A DNA stretch of 5,779 nucleotides from DATJXG01 sp035500455 (lineage in GTDB: Bacteria > Acidobacteriota > Terriglobia > Terriglobales > Acidobacteriaceae). Shown piece after piece: positions 1-5,779 of this stretch. Where the stretch lies: the NCBI GenBank assembly GCA_035500455.1, contig DATJXG010000446.1, forward strand, positions 1-5,779. Direction: 5' to 3'. Position 1 is the stretch's first letter; every line of letters starts with the position of its first letter. The notes below the pieces were generated by a model. That model ran no database searches, was not told the DNA's origin, and was given only the letters and a program-made list of their open reading frames with translations. The translations under genes were made by a program, and so were the position numbers.

Positions 1-1
1 G

Positions 2-517
2 GCGCTCGCCCTGCACGGAGCGCTCTATCTCACGGTAAAAACCGAAGGCGGCCTGCAAACCCGCGCCCGCAAAGCGGCGCGCCTGCTTTGGTTCGTTCTT
101 CTGCTCTTGACCGTCGTCAGCCTGCCCGCCTCCACCATCGCCCGTCCCGACGCGCTGGTGAACTACCTCGCCTTCCCCCTGGCGTTCGCTGTTCCCGTAG
201 TGGTGCTGCTCTCTCTGCTGGGGGTGTTCTACTTCAGCCACAAATCGGCCGACCGCAACGCCTTCGCCTGCTCCTGCATTTACTTGATCGTCATGATGGT
301 AGGCGCCGCCATTGCTTTATACCCGCGCCTTCTTCCCGCGACCACCGGCGCGAATTACGACATCACTATCAGCAACGCGCTCTCCGGGCCGCACACGCTG
401 CACGTCGGCCTCATCTGGTGGTTCCTCGGCATGCTCCTGGCAGCCGGCTACTTCGTCTTCGTCTATCGCATGTTCCGCGGCAAAGTGACGCTCGGCAGCG
501 GCGGCTACGAGCACTAA
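2..517 (+). CDS. cydB: Cytochrome bd-type quinol oxidase subunit II, C-terminal part (5' truncated by window edge)
   Basis: The reading frame is open at the left edge and ends at TAA 515-517, leaving 171 visible residues. CydB is the integral-membrane partner of CydA in the cytochrome bd oxidase, which takes electrons from quinol and reduces oxygen with high affinity. The visible part starts with LHGALYLTVKTEG, matching the conserved LHGA-x-x-L-x-x-KTEG segment of the family. It then has hydrophobic, probably membrane-spanning stretches at about residues 28-40, 57-77, 88-107 and 134-156. Between the last two lies ALYPRLLPATTG followed by ITISNALSGPHTL, which resembles the family's YP-x-L-P-S and I-x-NA-S-x-x-TL block. 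The usual FRGKV motif follows near the C-terminus. These motifs are seen in the sequence, and the function follows from the family. Whether the enzyme is a classical bd oxidase or a cyanide-insensitive variant cannot be told without CydA. A cydA gene would be expected just upstream, outside the window. Confidence 0.93.
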   Translation, partial: ALALHGALYLTVKTEGGLQTRARKAARLLWFVLLLLTVVSLPASTIARPDALVNYLAFPLAFAVPVVVLLSLLGVFYFSHKSADRNAFACSCIYLIVMMVGAAIALYPRLLPATTGANYDITISNALSGPHTLHVGLIWWFLGMLLAAGYFVFVYRMFRGKVTLGSGGYEH

Positions 518-562
518 TGCTTGTCCAGAAGTCGCCGGCCACGCCTCGAGGCCTACTGCCTC

Positions 563-588
563 TCGGTTGTGATCCCGATCACAACCGA
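563..588. promoter_or_regulatory. CRP/FNR-family operator-like palindrome
   Basis: Arms 563-574 and 577-588 are exact 12-nt reverse complements separated by only CC at 575-576. The core TTGTGATCCCGATCACAA contains TGTGA-N6-TCACA, the symmetric consensus of CRP, and also resembles the TTGAT-N4-ATCAA box of FNR-like proteins. The site lies 46 bp past the cydB stop and about 148 bp (centre) before the stress-protein ATG, so it most likely controls the downstream gene. A two-nucleotide centre is too tight for a stable RNA hairpin loop, and no T-run follows, so an operator is more likely than a terminator. Which CRP/FNR-family protein binds, if any, is not shown; oxygen, nitric oxide, CO or cAMP sensors are all possible. 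Confidence 0.62.
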
Positions 589-593
589 CCGTA

Positions 594-614
594 AGACGGG
601 ACACAGCCCCGTTT
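594..614 (+). terminator. Possible weak terminator hairpin after cydB
   Basis: A 7-bp stem (594-600 with 608-614, including one G-U pair) encloses a 7-nt loop and ends in only three T residues. It sits about 77 bp past the cydB stop. The short T-run makes it a poor intrinsic terminator. It may equally lie in the 5' untranslated region of the stress-protein transcript. Confidence 0.25.
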
Positions 615-710
615 CCGCACTGGATCAAGAATAAATGCGTTGGGTGTGAATCCCGCTGAAAGGGCCCAGCCTCTCAGCCGCACTCGCGCGCCGGGGAGCT
701 GGAGTTCCGG

Positions 711-716
711 AGGAGG
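711..716 (+). promoter_or_regulatory. Strong ribosome binding site deciding the stress-protein start
   Basis: AGGAGG lies 7 nt before ATG 724. This is the consensus anti-16S sequence at ideal spacing, and it rules out the earlier in-frame TTG at 640. The flanks GTTCC (704-708) and GGAAC (715-719) can form a 5-bp hairpin with GGAGGA in the loop. That pairing is short and may have no function. Confidence 0.85.
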
Positions 717-723
717 AACCGTC

Positions 724-1647
724 ATGACAACCTTGGAACTCGAAAAGAGCATTACGTTCAGGAACATACTGTTGGCGACTGACTTCTCCGAAGCCTCGGA
801 GCACGCCTTGCAGTATGCCGCGGCGGTCACAGACCTGAACCACTCGCAACTCTTCGTTCTGCACGCTGTGCCTCCCGAAGCGCGCGGGCCGGTGCCGCTC
901 GACCCGCTGCCAAAAAGCATTGACCATGATTATTCCAATGCCAGGCTGAACCTCGATCGGGCAGTCTTCGCTGAACCGCTGCAGCATTTGCGCCATGAGG
1001 AAATCCTGGAACGCGGTCCAGTCGCGGAAGTGGTATCCAATGCCATCCAGGAGAACAAAATCGACTTACTCGTGCTTGGAACCCATGGCCGCACCGGATT
1101 GAAGAAACTGGTGATGGGATCGGTGGCGGAAGAACTCTTCCGCAGCGCTCCCTGCCCGGTGTTGACTGTAGGACCCTCCGCCACTCGCGGCACGCAGATT
1201 CGTAAAGTCCTGTTCGCCACCGATTTCGGCCCTTCGTCCGAGCACGCCTTGCCCTACGCGGTCGATTTCGCCAACAAGGCCGGCGGCGAGTTGCTCTTGC
1301 TCCACCTCATTCCCCCGGTGCCGGTAGAGTACGTTGGGCCGTTCTGGTATCCGGGCAGCGATGTCATCGAAAGGGAAGAGGCGAGCCGGCGGAAATTCAT
1401 GGAAAAGTTGCACGATCTGGTGCCTTCCAGCTCCGCCCTCGATTGCAAGGTCGAATATCGGGTGGAGTGCCATTTCGCTCCCGAGGGAATTATCGAGGTC
1501 GCCCGGCGGTATGAGGCCGATCTGATTGTGATGGGTGTGCGCGAATCGGGCAGAAACGCCTCCCGCATCGCAGCCCACCTGCCCTGGGCCATCGCCCACG
1601 ACGTAGTCTGCTACGCCGCGTGCCCGGTCCTGACCGTCAGGGCGTGA
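724..1647 (+). CDS. Tandem-domain universal stress protein (UspA superfamily), 307 aa
   Basis: The product is a soluble cytoplasmic protein with two UspA domains, about residues 11-150 and 158-307. Each begins with the typical strand-and-loop motif: NILLATDFSEASEHAL at 14-29 and KVLFATDFGPSSEHAL at 161-176. Each ends with the typical C-PVLTV strand. Domain 1 carries the full ATP-binding motif G-x2-G-x9-G-S at G119, G122, G132 and S133. Domain 2 has GVRESGRNASRIAAH at the same place and lacks the second and third glycines, so it probably does not bind ATP. The start is ATG 724, behind AGGAGG. The neighbours are cydB upstream and the convergent hydrogenase operon downstream. In other bacteria, usp genes are often induced by oxygen limitation or stress through FNR/CRP or two-component regulators, and the palindrome at 563-588 would fit this. 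The precise role is unknown; the family annotation is secure. Confidence 0.95.
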   Translation: MTTLELEKSITFRNILLATDFSEASEHALQYAAAVTDLNHSQLFVLHAVPPEARGPVPLDPLPKSIDHDYSNARLNLDRAVFAEPLQHLRHEEILERGPVAEVVSNAIQENKIDLLVLGTHGRTGLKKLVMGSVAEELFRSAPCPVLTVGPSATRGTQIRKVLFATDFGPSSEHALPYAVDFANKAGGELLLLHLIPPVPVEYVGPFWYPGSDVIEREEASRRKFMEKLHDLVPSSSALDCKVEYRVECHFAPEGIIEVARRYEADLIVMGVRESGRNASRIAAHLPWAIAHDVVCYAACPVLTVRA

Positions 1648-1664
1648 GAACGCCGGTAAAACTC

Positions 1665-1696
1665 CCACGGGTGCTGACCCTGGCCAGTGCCCGTGG
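1665..1696 (+). terminator. Possible terminator hairpin after the stress-protein gene
   Basis: Arms 1665-1676 and 1685-1696 form a 12-bp stem with two G-U pairs around an 8-nt loop, starting 17 nt after the TGA stop. The position suits a terminator, but it is followed by TCGCTTGTAT rather than a proper T-run. Termination could therefore be weak or factor-dependent. Confidence 0.4.
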
Positions 1697-1733
1697 TCGC
1701 TTGTATAAGGCTGGCGCTGCTCCACCCGGCTGC

Positions 1734-1769
1734 TTTGGGATAGCTCTAAGCCTTTCCCAAAACGGGAAA
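1734..1769. repeat. Overlapping short inverted repeats (alternative hairpins)
   Basis: TTTGGGA (1734-1740) is complementary to TCCCAAA (1755-1761), and TTTCCC (1753-1758) is complementary to GGGAAA (1764-1769). The two stems share bases 1755-1758, so only one can form at a time. They may help terminate the converging transcripts. The stems are only 6-7 bp and no T-run follows on either strand, so the function is uncertain. Confidence 0.3.
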
Positions 1770-1848
1770 CACCCTGCCGTCTGTCGTTCACAAACTGCCT
1801 TTTCCGAAGGCGCCACGCCTAAGCCGCTTGCCCTCAACTACTTACATA

Positions 1849-1870
1849 CATGACATATCTGTCATGACAG
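1849..1870. promoter_or_regulatory. Cluster of CATGACA/TGTCATG half-sites (unassigned operator-like element)
   Basis: CATGACA (1849-1855) and TGTCATG (1860-1866) form a perfect 7-bp inverted repeat with a 4-nt centre. Overlapping it, CTGTCATGACAG (1859-1870) is a perfect 12-bp palindrome, so CATGACA also occurs as a direct repeat at 1849 and 1863. The element starts 6 nt past the protease stop (reading the minus strand) and ends 16 bp from the parS-like site. It could be a protein-binding site or, using the 4-nt loop, a weak hairpin at the 3' end of the hox transcript. I do not recognise a known consensus. Confidence 0.4.
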
Positions 1871-1875
1871 AACCG

Positions 1876-2364
1876 TCACCACACTATGTTCCACGTGGAA
1901 CATGATTCTGCCCCGCCGGACGCAAGATCACCGCTCATTTTCCTGACAGCTTCTACCAGGCCCGGCAGCCCCGCGCTGGCTTCTGGTGAGAGGTCCTCGC
2001 CATGGTCGAAGCACCTCCCGCAAAGTGAAACGGCAAACGCCTGGGGAGCGCGCCCATAGAGTTCGCGCGCCAGTTGAAGAATAGATGCGGGTGAAAATTC
2101 GTGAGTGAACGACGATGGCTGCGCCTGCGGTTCGATCGCCGCGGTCATCACCTCGCCTGGAGGGCCGGAGCGCGCCGCGTCAACGAACAGCACCCCCGCC
2201 GCCTCGCTGACCGCAGGCGCGAGTTCAGGCGTGAGCTGATGGCAGGTAAGAATCTCAACACCCGGGGGCAAGCCGGCCTGCGACAGCAGTTCCGCGGCGC
2301 GCCAGGCCACGCCGTCGTCACCGCGCAGCGGGTTGCCATACGCGATGATGAGAATTCGCGGCAC
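1876..2364 (-). CDS. hoxW: Hydrogenase maturation protease (HycI/HyaD/HoxW family), 162 aa
   Basis: This nickel-dependent endopeptidase removes the C-terminal extension of the hydrogenase large subunit after the NiFe(CN)2CO site is assembled in the cytoplasm. The N-terminus ILIIAYGNPLRGDDGVA carries the family signature GN-x-L-x-x-DDG. The metal-sensing residues expected from HybD (Glu16, Asp62, His93) correspond plausibly to D16, D62 (in LFVDAARSG) and H88 (in FTHEFSP). The length is normal for the family. The start is GTG 2364, chosen because it places the signature correctly and no other in-frame start fits; the upstream site is weak (AGG only 4 nt away, GAG 10 nt away). It begins 13 nt after the hoxH stop, so it is most likely the last gene of the operon and specific for HoxH. 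The tail after about residue 143 looks unconserved, and its end is encoded by the parS-like palindrome. Confidence 0.93.
   Translation of the reverse strand: MPRILIIAYGNPLRGDDGVAWRAAELLSQAGLPPGVEILTCHQLTPELAPAVSEAAGVLFVDAARSGPPGEVMTAAIEPQAQPSSFTHEFSPASILQLARELYGRAPQAFAVSLCGRCFDHGEDLSPEASAGLPGLVEAVRKMSGDLASGGAESCSTWNIVW
1886..1903. other. parS: parS-like centromere site (ParB-binding palindrome)
   Basis: ATGTTCCACGTGGAACAT is an 18-bp perfect palindrome. Its inner 16 bases (1887-1902) match the parS form known from Pseudomonas chromosomes and differ from the Bacillus form TGTTTCACGTGAAACA by one symmetric base pair. Chromosomal parS sites load ParB, which spreads along the DNA, works with ParA in segregation and recruits SMC; they usually lie in the origin-proximal part of the chromosome. 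The site sits within the last codons of the protease gene. Location inside a coding region is common for parS. The sequence match is direct; ParB binding here is inferred, because no parA or parB is visible. Confidence 0.78.
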
Positions 2365-2377
2365 GACACCTGTGCTC

Positions 2378-3811
<1,434 letters not shown>

Positions 3812-3813
3812 GC

Positions 3814-4347
3814 TCAGGCTCCGAATCGCGTTCTGGTGCTCAACTCGGGTTGCCTTCCGGCGAGCAGTTCGCTGACCACGTAGAAAATTGTGTCGGCCGA
3901 CGGCGGGCACCCGGGAACGAAAACATCGACCGGCACGAATTCATGAATCGGCCGCGCCTGGGGCAGCAGGCGGGGCACGATCTGGTCGGGAATGCCGGGA
4001 TCGAGGGTTGCGTTCTCACGATAGGCGCGTTCGTAGACCGATTTCGTGGTGAAGGGATTCCTCATGGCGGGAACGTTGGCGGTAACGGCGCAATCGCCGA
4101 GGGAGACCAGGATCCTGGTGCGCCGCCGCACCATTTTGATCTTGTGCAGATCTTCTTCGCTGCTCACCGCGCCTTCCACCAGGGTCACGTCCACATCCTC
4201 AGGAAAGATTTTCGCATCCACCAGCGGGCTGTAAACCAGGTCGGCGCTTTCGGCCAGCGTAAGCAGGCGCTCGTCGATATCGAGAAACGACATGTGGCAT
4301 CCGGAGCAGCCATCGAGCCACACGGTGGCCATGCGTTTTTTGCTCAC
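3814..4347 (-). CDS. hoxY: NAD-linked [NiFe]-hydrogenase small subunit HoxY, 177 aa
   Basis: HoxY is the short small subunit that pairs with HoxH and carries the proximal [4Fe-4S] cluster, passing electrons towards HoxU. The four cluster ligands can be assigned as C14 and C17 (in LDGCSGCHMSFLD), C86 (in LVSLGDCAVTANVP) and C147 (in FVPGCPPSADTIF). It lacks a Tat signal and the C-terminal cluster domain of uptake-type small subunits, as expected for the cytoplasmic HoxY family. The start is GTG 4347, which overlaps the hoxU stop by four bases (GTGA) and has GGAGA 6 nt upstream. The in-frame ATG at 4332 (M6) is an alternative but has no good ribosome binding site. The stop lies 2 nt before hoxH, so the two subunits are probably made in equal amounts by coupled translation. 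Confidence 0.97.
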   Translation of the reverse strand: MSKKRMATVWLDGCSGCHMSFLDIDERLLTLAESADLVYSPLVDAKIFPEDVDVTLVEGAVSSEEDLHKIKMVRRRTRILVSLGDCAVTANVPAMRNPFTTKSVYERAYRENATLDPGIPDQIVPRLLPQARPIHEFVPVDVFVPGCPPSADTIFYVVSELLAGRQPELSTRTRFGA

Positions 4348-5063
4348 TTGTGTTCTCCGCGCATCAGCTGCAGGTAGGGCAGAAAGTCGCGGCGCTTTTC
4401 CATTTCGGCGACCGAACGGCCTTTTTCAAAGAGCGCGCCGGTGGGGCACACCTGCACGCACTTGCCGCAGCTGGTGCAGGTATCGGAGGAACCCCAGGGC
4501 TGGTTGAGGTCGGTAATGACCTGGCAGTCGATGCCGCGGCCCATCACGTCCCAGGTGTGAGCGCCCTCGATTTCGTCGCACACCCGCACGCATCGCGTGC
4601 ACAGGATGCAGCGGTTGTGATCGATGATGAAGCGGTCGTGGGAGGCGTCCACCGCGGCTTTGGGATAGCGGTAGGGATAATGAATGTGGGTGATATCGAG
4701 CTTCTGCGCCATGGTCTGCAGTTCACAGTGGCCGTTGGAGACGCAGACCGAACAGATGTGATTGCGCTCGGTGAACAGCAACTCGACGATGCCCTTGCGG
4801 TAGCGCTGCAGGCGCTCGGAATTGGTGGTGACATCCATGCCTTCGGCCACCTGGGTGACGCAGGAAGCCAGCAGGCGATTGGAGCCTTTCACTTCCACCA
4901 GGCAGAGGCGGCAGGCGCCGATCGTGGAAAGCCCTTCCAGTTCGCAGAGGCGGGGAATGAAGATTCCGTTCTCGCGGGCAACGTCGAGGATGGTCTCATC
5001 TTCACGGGCGCTGAAATCGCGGCCGTCAATCTTCAGGGTTTTGACGTTGGCGGCCGGGCTCAT
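4344..5063 (-). CDS. hoxU: NAD-linked hydrogenase diaphorase subunit HoxU (NuoG N-terminal-like), 239 aa
   Basis: HoxU is an iron-sulfur wire that links the HoxF flavin site to HoxY. Three cluster domains are visible in order. A [2Fe-2S] ferredoxin domain has C40, C51, C54 and C68. A His-Cys [4Fe-4S] motif reads H102-x-C104-x2-C107-x5-C113; complex I NuoG has H-x3-C here, and the shorter H-x-C spacing is usual in HoxU. A bacterial 2x[4Fe-4S] ferredoxin domain has C152, C155, C158, C162 and C196, C199, C202, C206. The length matches HoxU and lacks the large molybdopterin-like C-terminal part of NuoG. The start is ATG 5063, which overlaps the hoxF stop as ATGA and has AGAGG 7 nt upstream. A longer frame starting at 5117 would overlap hoxF and is rejected. 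Confidence 0.97.
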   Translation of the reverse strand: MSPAANVKTLKIDGRDFSAREDETILDVARENGIFIPRLCELEGLSTIGACRLCLVEVKGSNRLLASCVTQVAEGMDVTTNSERLQRYRKGIVELLFTERNHICSVCVSNGHCELQTMAQKLDITHIHYPYRYPKAAVDASHDRFIIDHNRCILCTRCVRVCDEIEGAHTWDVMGRGIDCQVITDLNQPWGSSDTCTSCGKCVQVCPTGALFEKGRSVAEMEKRRDFLPYLQLMRGEHK

Positions 5064-5779
5064 GCGTGCACCTCTTTGTCTACGCGCGCCTCTTTGCCGC
5101 AGACGCCGGCCACACACTCATTGCGTTCGATATGCCCCTTATACTCATCGGCAAAATAGCGCAGGGTGCTCAGCACCGGGTTGGGCGCCGACTGCCCCAG
5201 GCCGCACAGGCTGGTGTTCTTCACCAGGTCGCACAGTTCTTCGAGCATCGCGATATCTTTGGGGGTGGCCTGCAGTTTGGTGATGGCGTCGAGCAGGCGG
5301 TGCATCTGGTAGGTTCCGACGCGGCAGGGAATGCACTTGCCGCAGGACTCGGTCATGCAGAAATCCATGAAGAATTTGGCCACATCCACCATGCAGGAGG
5401 TTTCATCCATCACGATCATTCCGCCCGAGCCCATGATCGAGCCGGCGCGGGCCAGGGATTCGTAGTCCACCGGCATGTCGAGACATTCGGAGGGCAGGCA
5501 TCCGCCGGATGGGCCACCCGTCTGCACCGCCTTGAACTGTTTGTCCTCGGGAATGCCGCCGCCGATTTCGAAGACCATTTCGCGCAGCGTGATTCCCATG
5601 GGAACTTCCACCAGGCCGGTATTCTGCACCCGGCCGGCGAGGGCGAACACCTTGGTGCCTTTGCTTTTTTCGGTGCCGATGCCGGCATACCACTCTCCGC
5701 CATTGCGGATGATGGGGGCGATGTTGGCGAAGGTTTCGACGTTGTTAATAAGCGTGGGCTGGCCCAGCAGGCCTTCCAT
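5060..5779 (-). CDS. hoxF: NAD-linked hydrogenase diaphorase subunit HoxF (NuoF-like), C-terminal 239 residues, 5' part outside window
   Basis: HoxF binds FMN and NAD(H) and exchanges electrons between NADH and the hydrogenase. Only the C-terminal part is present: the frame runs to the right edge, and the ATG at 5779 encodes an internal methionine before GQPTLINNVETFANI, a conserved internal NuoF/HoxF block. Further marks are QTGGPSGGCLP (86-96 of the fragment), GSIMGSGGMIVMDE (113-126) and the [4Fe-4S] motif ESCGKCIPCRVG with C146, C149 and C152, completed by C192 in SLCGLGQSAPNPV. The protein ends shortly after HIERNECVAGVCG, without the C-terminal 2x[4Fe-4S] ferredoxin domain found in HydB/HndC-type NuoF homologues. 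Whether an N-terminal NuoE-like domain is fused, or a separate hoxE exists, cannot be seen. Context with hoxUYH separates it from a complex I NuoF. Confidence 0.95.
   Translation of the reverse strand: MEGLLGQPTLINNVETFANIAPIIRNGGEWYAGIGTEKSKGTKVFALAGRVQNTGLVEVPMGITLREMVFEIGGGIPEDKQFKAVQTGGPSGGCLPSECLDMPVDYESLARAGSIMGSGGMIVMDETSCMVDVAKFFMDFCMTESCGKCIPCRVGTYQMHRLLDAITKLQATPKDIAMLEELCDLVKNTSLCGLGQSAPNPVLSTLRYFADEYKGHIERNECVAGVCGKEARVDKEVHA

Larger units (their letters stand above)
518..723. other. Intergenic region between cydB and the stress-protein gene
   Basis: This 206-bp gap between two same-strand genes contains a large CRP/FNR-type palindrome (563-588), a small GC-rich hairpin (594-614) and a strong Shine-Dalgarno sequence (711-716). 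I see no convincing sigma-70 promoter. AGAATA at 629-634 is a possible -10 element but has no good -35 at normal spacing. A promoter for the stress-protein gene probably lies here, but its exact position is not supported. Confidence 0.5.
1648..1875. other. Convergent intergenic region between the stress-protein gene and the hydrogenase protease gene
   Basis: The 228-bp gap separates the 3' ends of two converging genes. It contains an imperfect hairpin just after the stress-protein stop (1665-1696), two mutually exclusive short stems at 1734-1769, and a cluster of CATGACA half-sites at 1849-1870. Small open frames crossing the region have no ribosome binding site or recognisable protein character. 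Confidence 0.6.

Noticed and set aside
563..588. Palindrome read as the cydB intrinsic terminator
   Set aside because: The arms are separated by only two bases, the stem is not followed by a T-run, and the core matches a CRP/FNR box; an operator explains it better.
88..594. 168-codon arginine-rich frame on the + strand
   Set aside because: It is a shifted frame of cydB; the overlapping frame with clear CydB motifs and membrane segments is the real one.
640..723. Extended N-terminus of the stress protein from TTG 640
   Set aside because: The extra 28 residues are unlike Usp proteins, and the AGGAGG at 711-716 points to ATG 724.
1066..1791. 241-codon minus-strand frame
   Set aside because: It is antisense to the stress-protein gene, which has a consensus ribosome binding site and two clear Usp domains.
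1620..1853. Small + strand frame of 77 codons across the convergent intergenic region
   Set aside because: It starts inside the stress-protein gene, has no ribosome binding site, and its sequence has no recognisable protein features.
1886..1903. Palindrome as a Noc site or a generic CACGTG box
   Set aside because: The Noc consensus centres on CCCGGG, not CACGTG. The match extends over the whole 16-bp parS consensus, well beyond the central hexamer.
3812..3910. Extended N-terminus of HoxH from 3910
   Set aside because: It would overlap hoxY by about 97 bp. HoxH proteins begin close to the VTRIEGH motif, as ATG 3811 does.
3850..4377. 175-codon open frame on the + strand
   Set aside because: It is antisense to hoxY, with no ribosome binding site or recognisable domain.
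4350..5159. 269-codon open frame on the + strand
   Set aside because: It is antisense to hoxU and the end of hoxF, whose cluster motifs are unmistakable. Long antisense frames are common in high-GC DNA and this one shows no protein family character.

Overview
The window is high-GC bacterial DNA, densely coding. It has two genes on the + strand at the left and a block of five minus-strand genes at the right, and the two groups converge near position 1750. The block is a [NiFe]-hydrogenase operon of the bidirectional NAD(H)-linked Hox type (group 3d). In transcription order, right to left, it reads hoxF (5' part outside the window), hoxU, hoxY, hoxH and a maturation protease of the HoxW/HycI family. 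HoxF and HoxU form the diaphorase and electron-transfer arm, HoxY and HoxH form the hydrogenase core, and the protease trims the HoxH C-terminus after nickel insertion. Start and stop codons overlap or nearly touch along the operon, so it is probably one translationally coupled transcript. Its promoter lies beyond the right edge.

The left edge holds the C-terminal 171 residues of a cytochrome bd-type quinol oxidase subunit II (CydB), a high-affinity terminal oxidase component. A 206-bp gap follows, then a tandem-domain universal stress protein with a strong Shine-Dalgarno sequence. The gap carries a 26-bp near-perfect palindrome whose core, TGTGA-N6-TCACA, matches the CRP/FNR-family operator. 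Oxidase, stress protein and reversible hydrogenase together suggest a locus for energy and redox balance under low oxygen. That is an inference from gene content.

The most notable non-coding signal is an 18-bp perfect palindrome at 1886-1903. Its inner 16 bases, TGTTCCACGTGGAACA, match a known form of the chromosomal ParB-binding centromere site parS. It lies inside the last codons of the protease gene, where it encodes part of an apparently unconserved tail. Just beyond the stop codon is a second compact cluster of CATGACA/TGTCATG half-sites with no assigned binder. If the parS call is right, this hydrogenase locus is probably chromosomal and fairly close to the replication origin.

Taxonomy cannot be fixed from the sequence. 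The gene content and protein style would fit a soil or subsurface lineage such as Acidobacteriota, but this is only a weak guess. No RNA genes, insertion sequences or CRISPR arrays were seen. The core genes are a known system, and I found no clear evidence of an undescribed enzymatic system.
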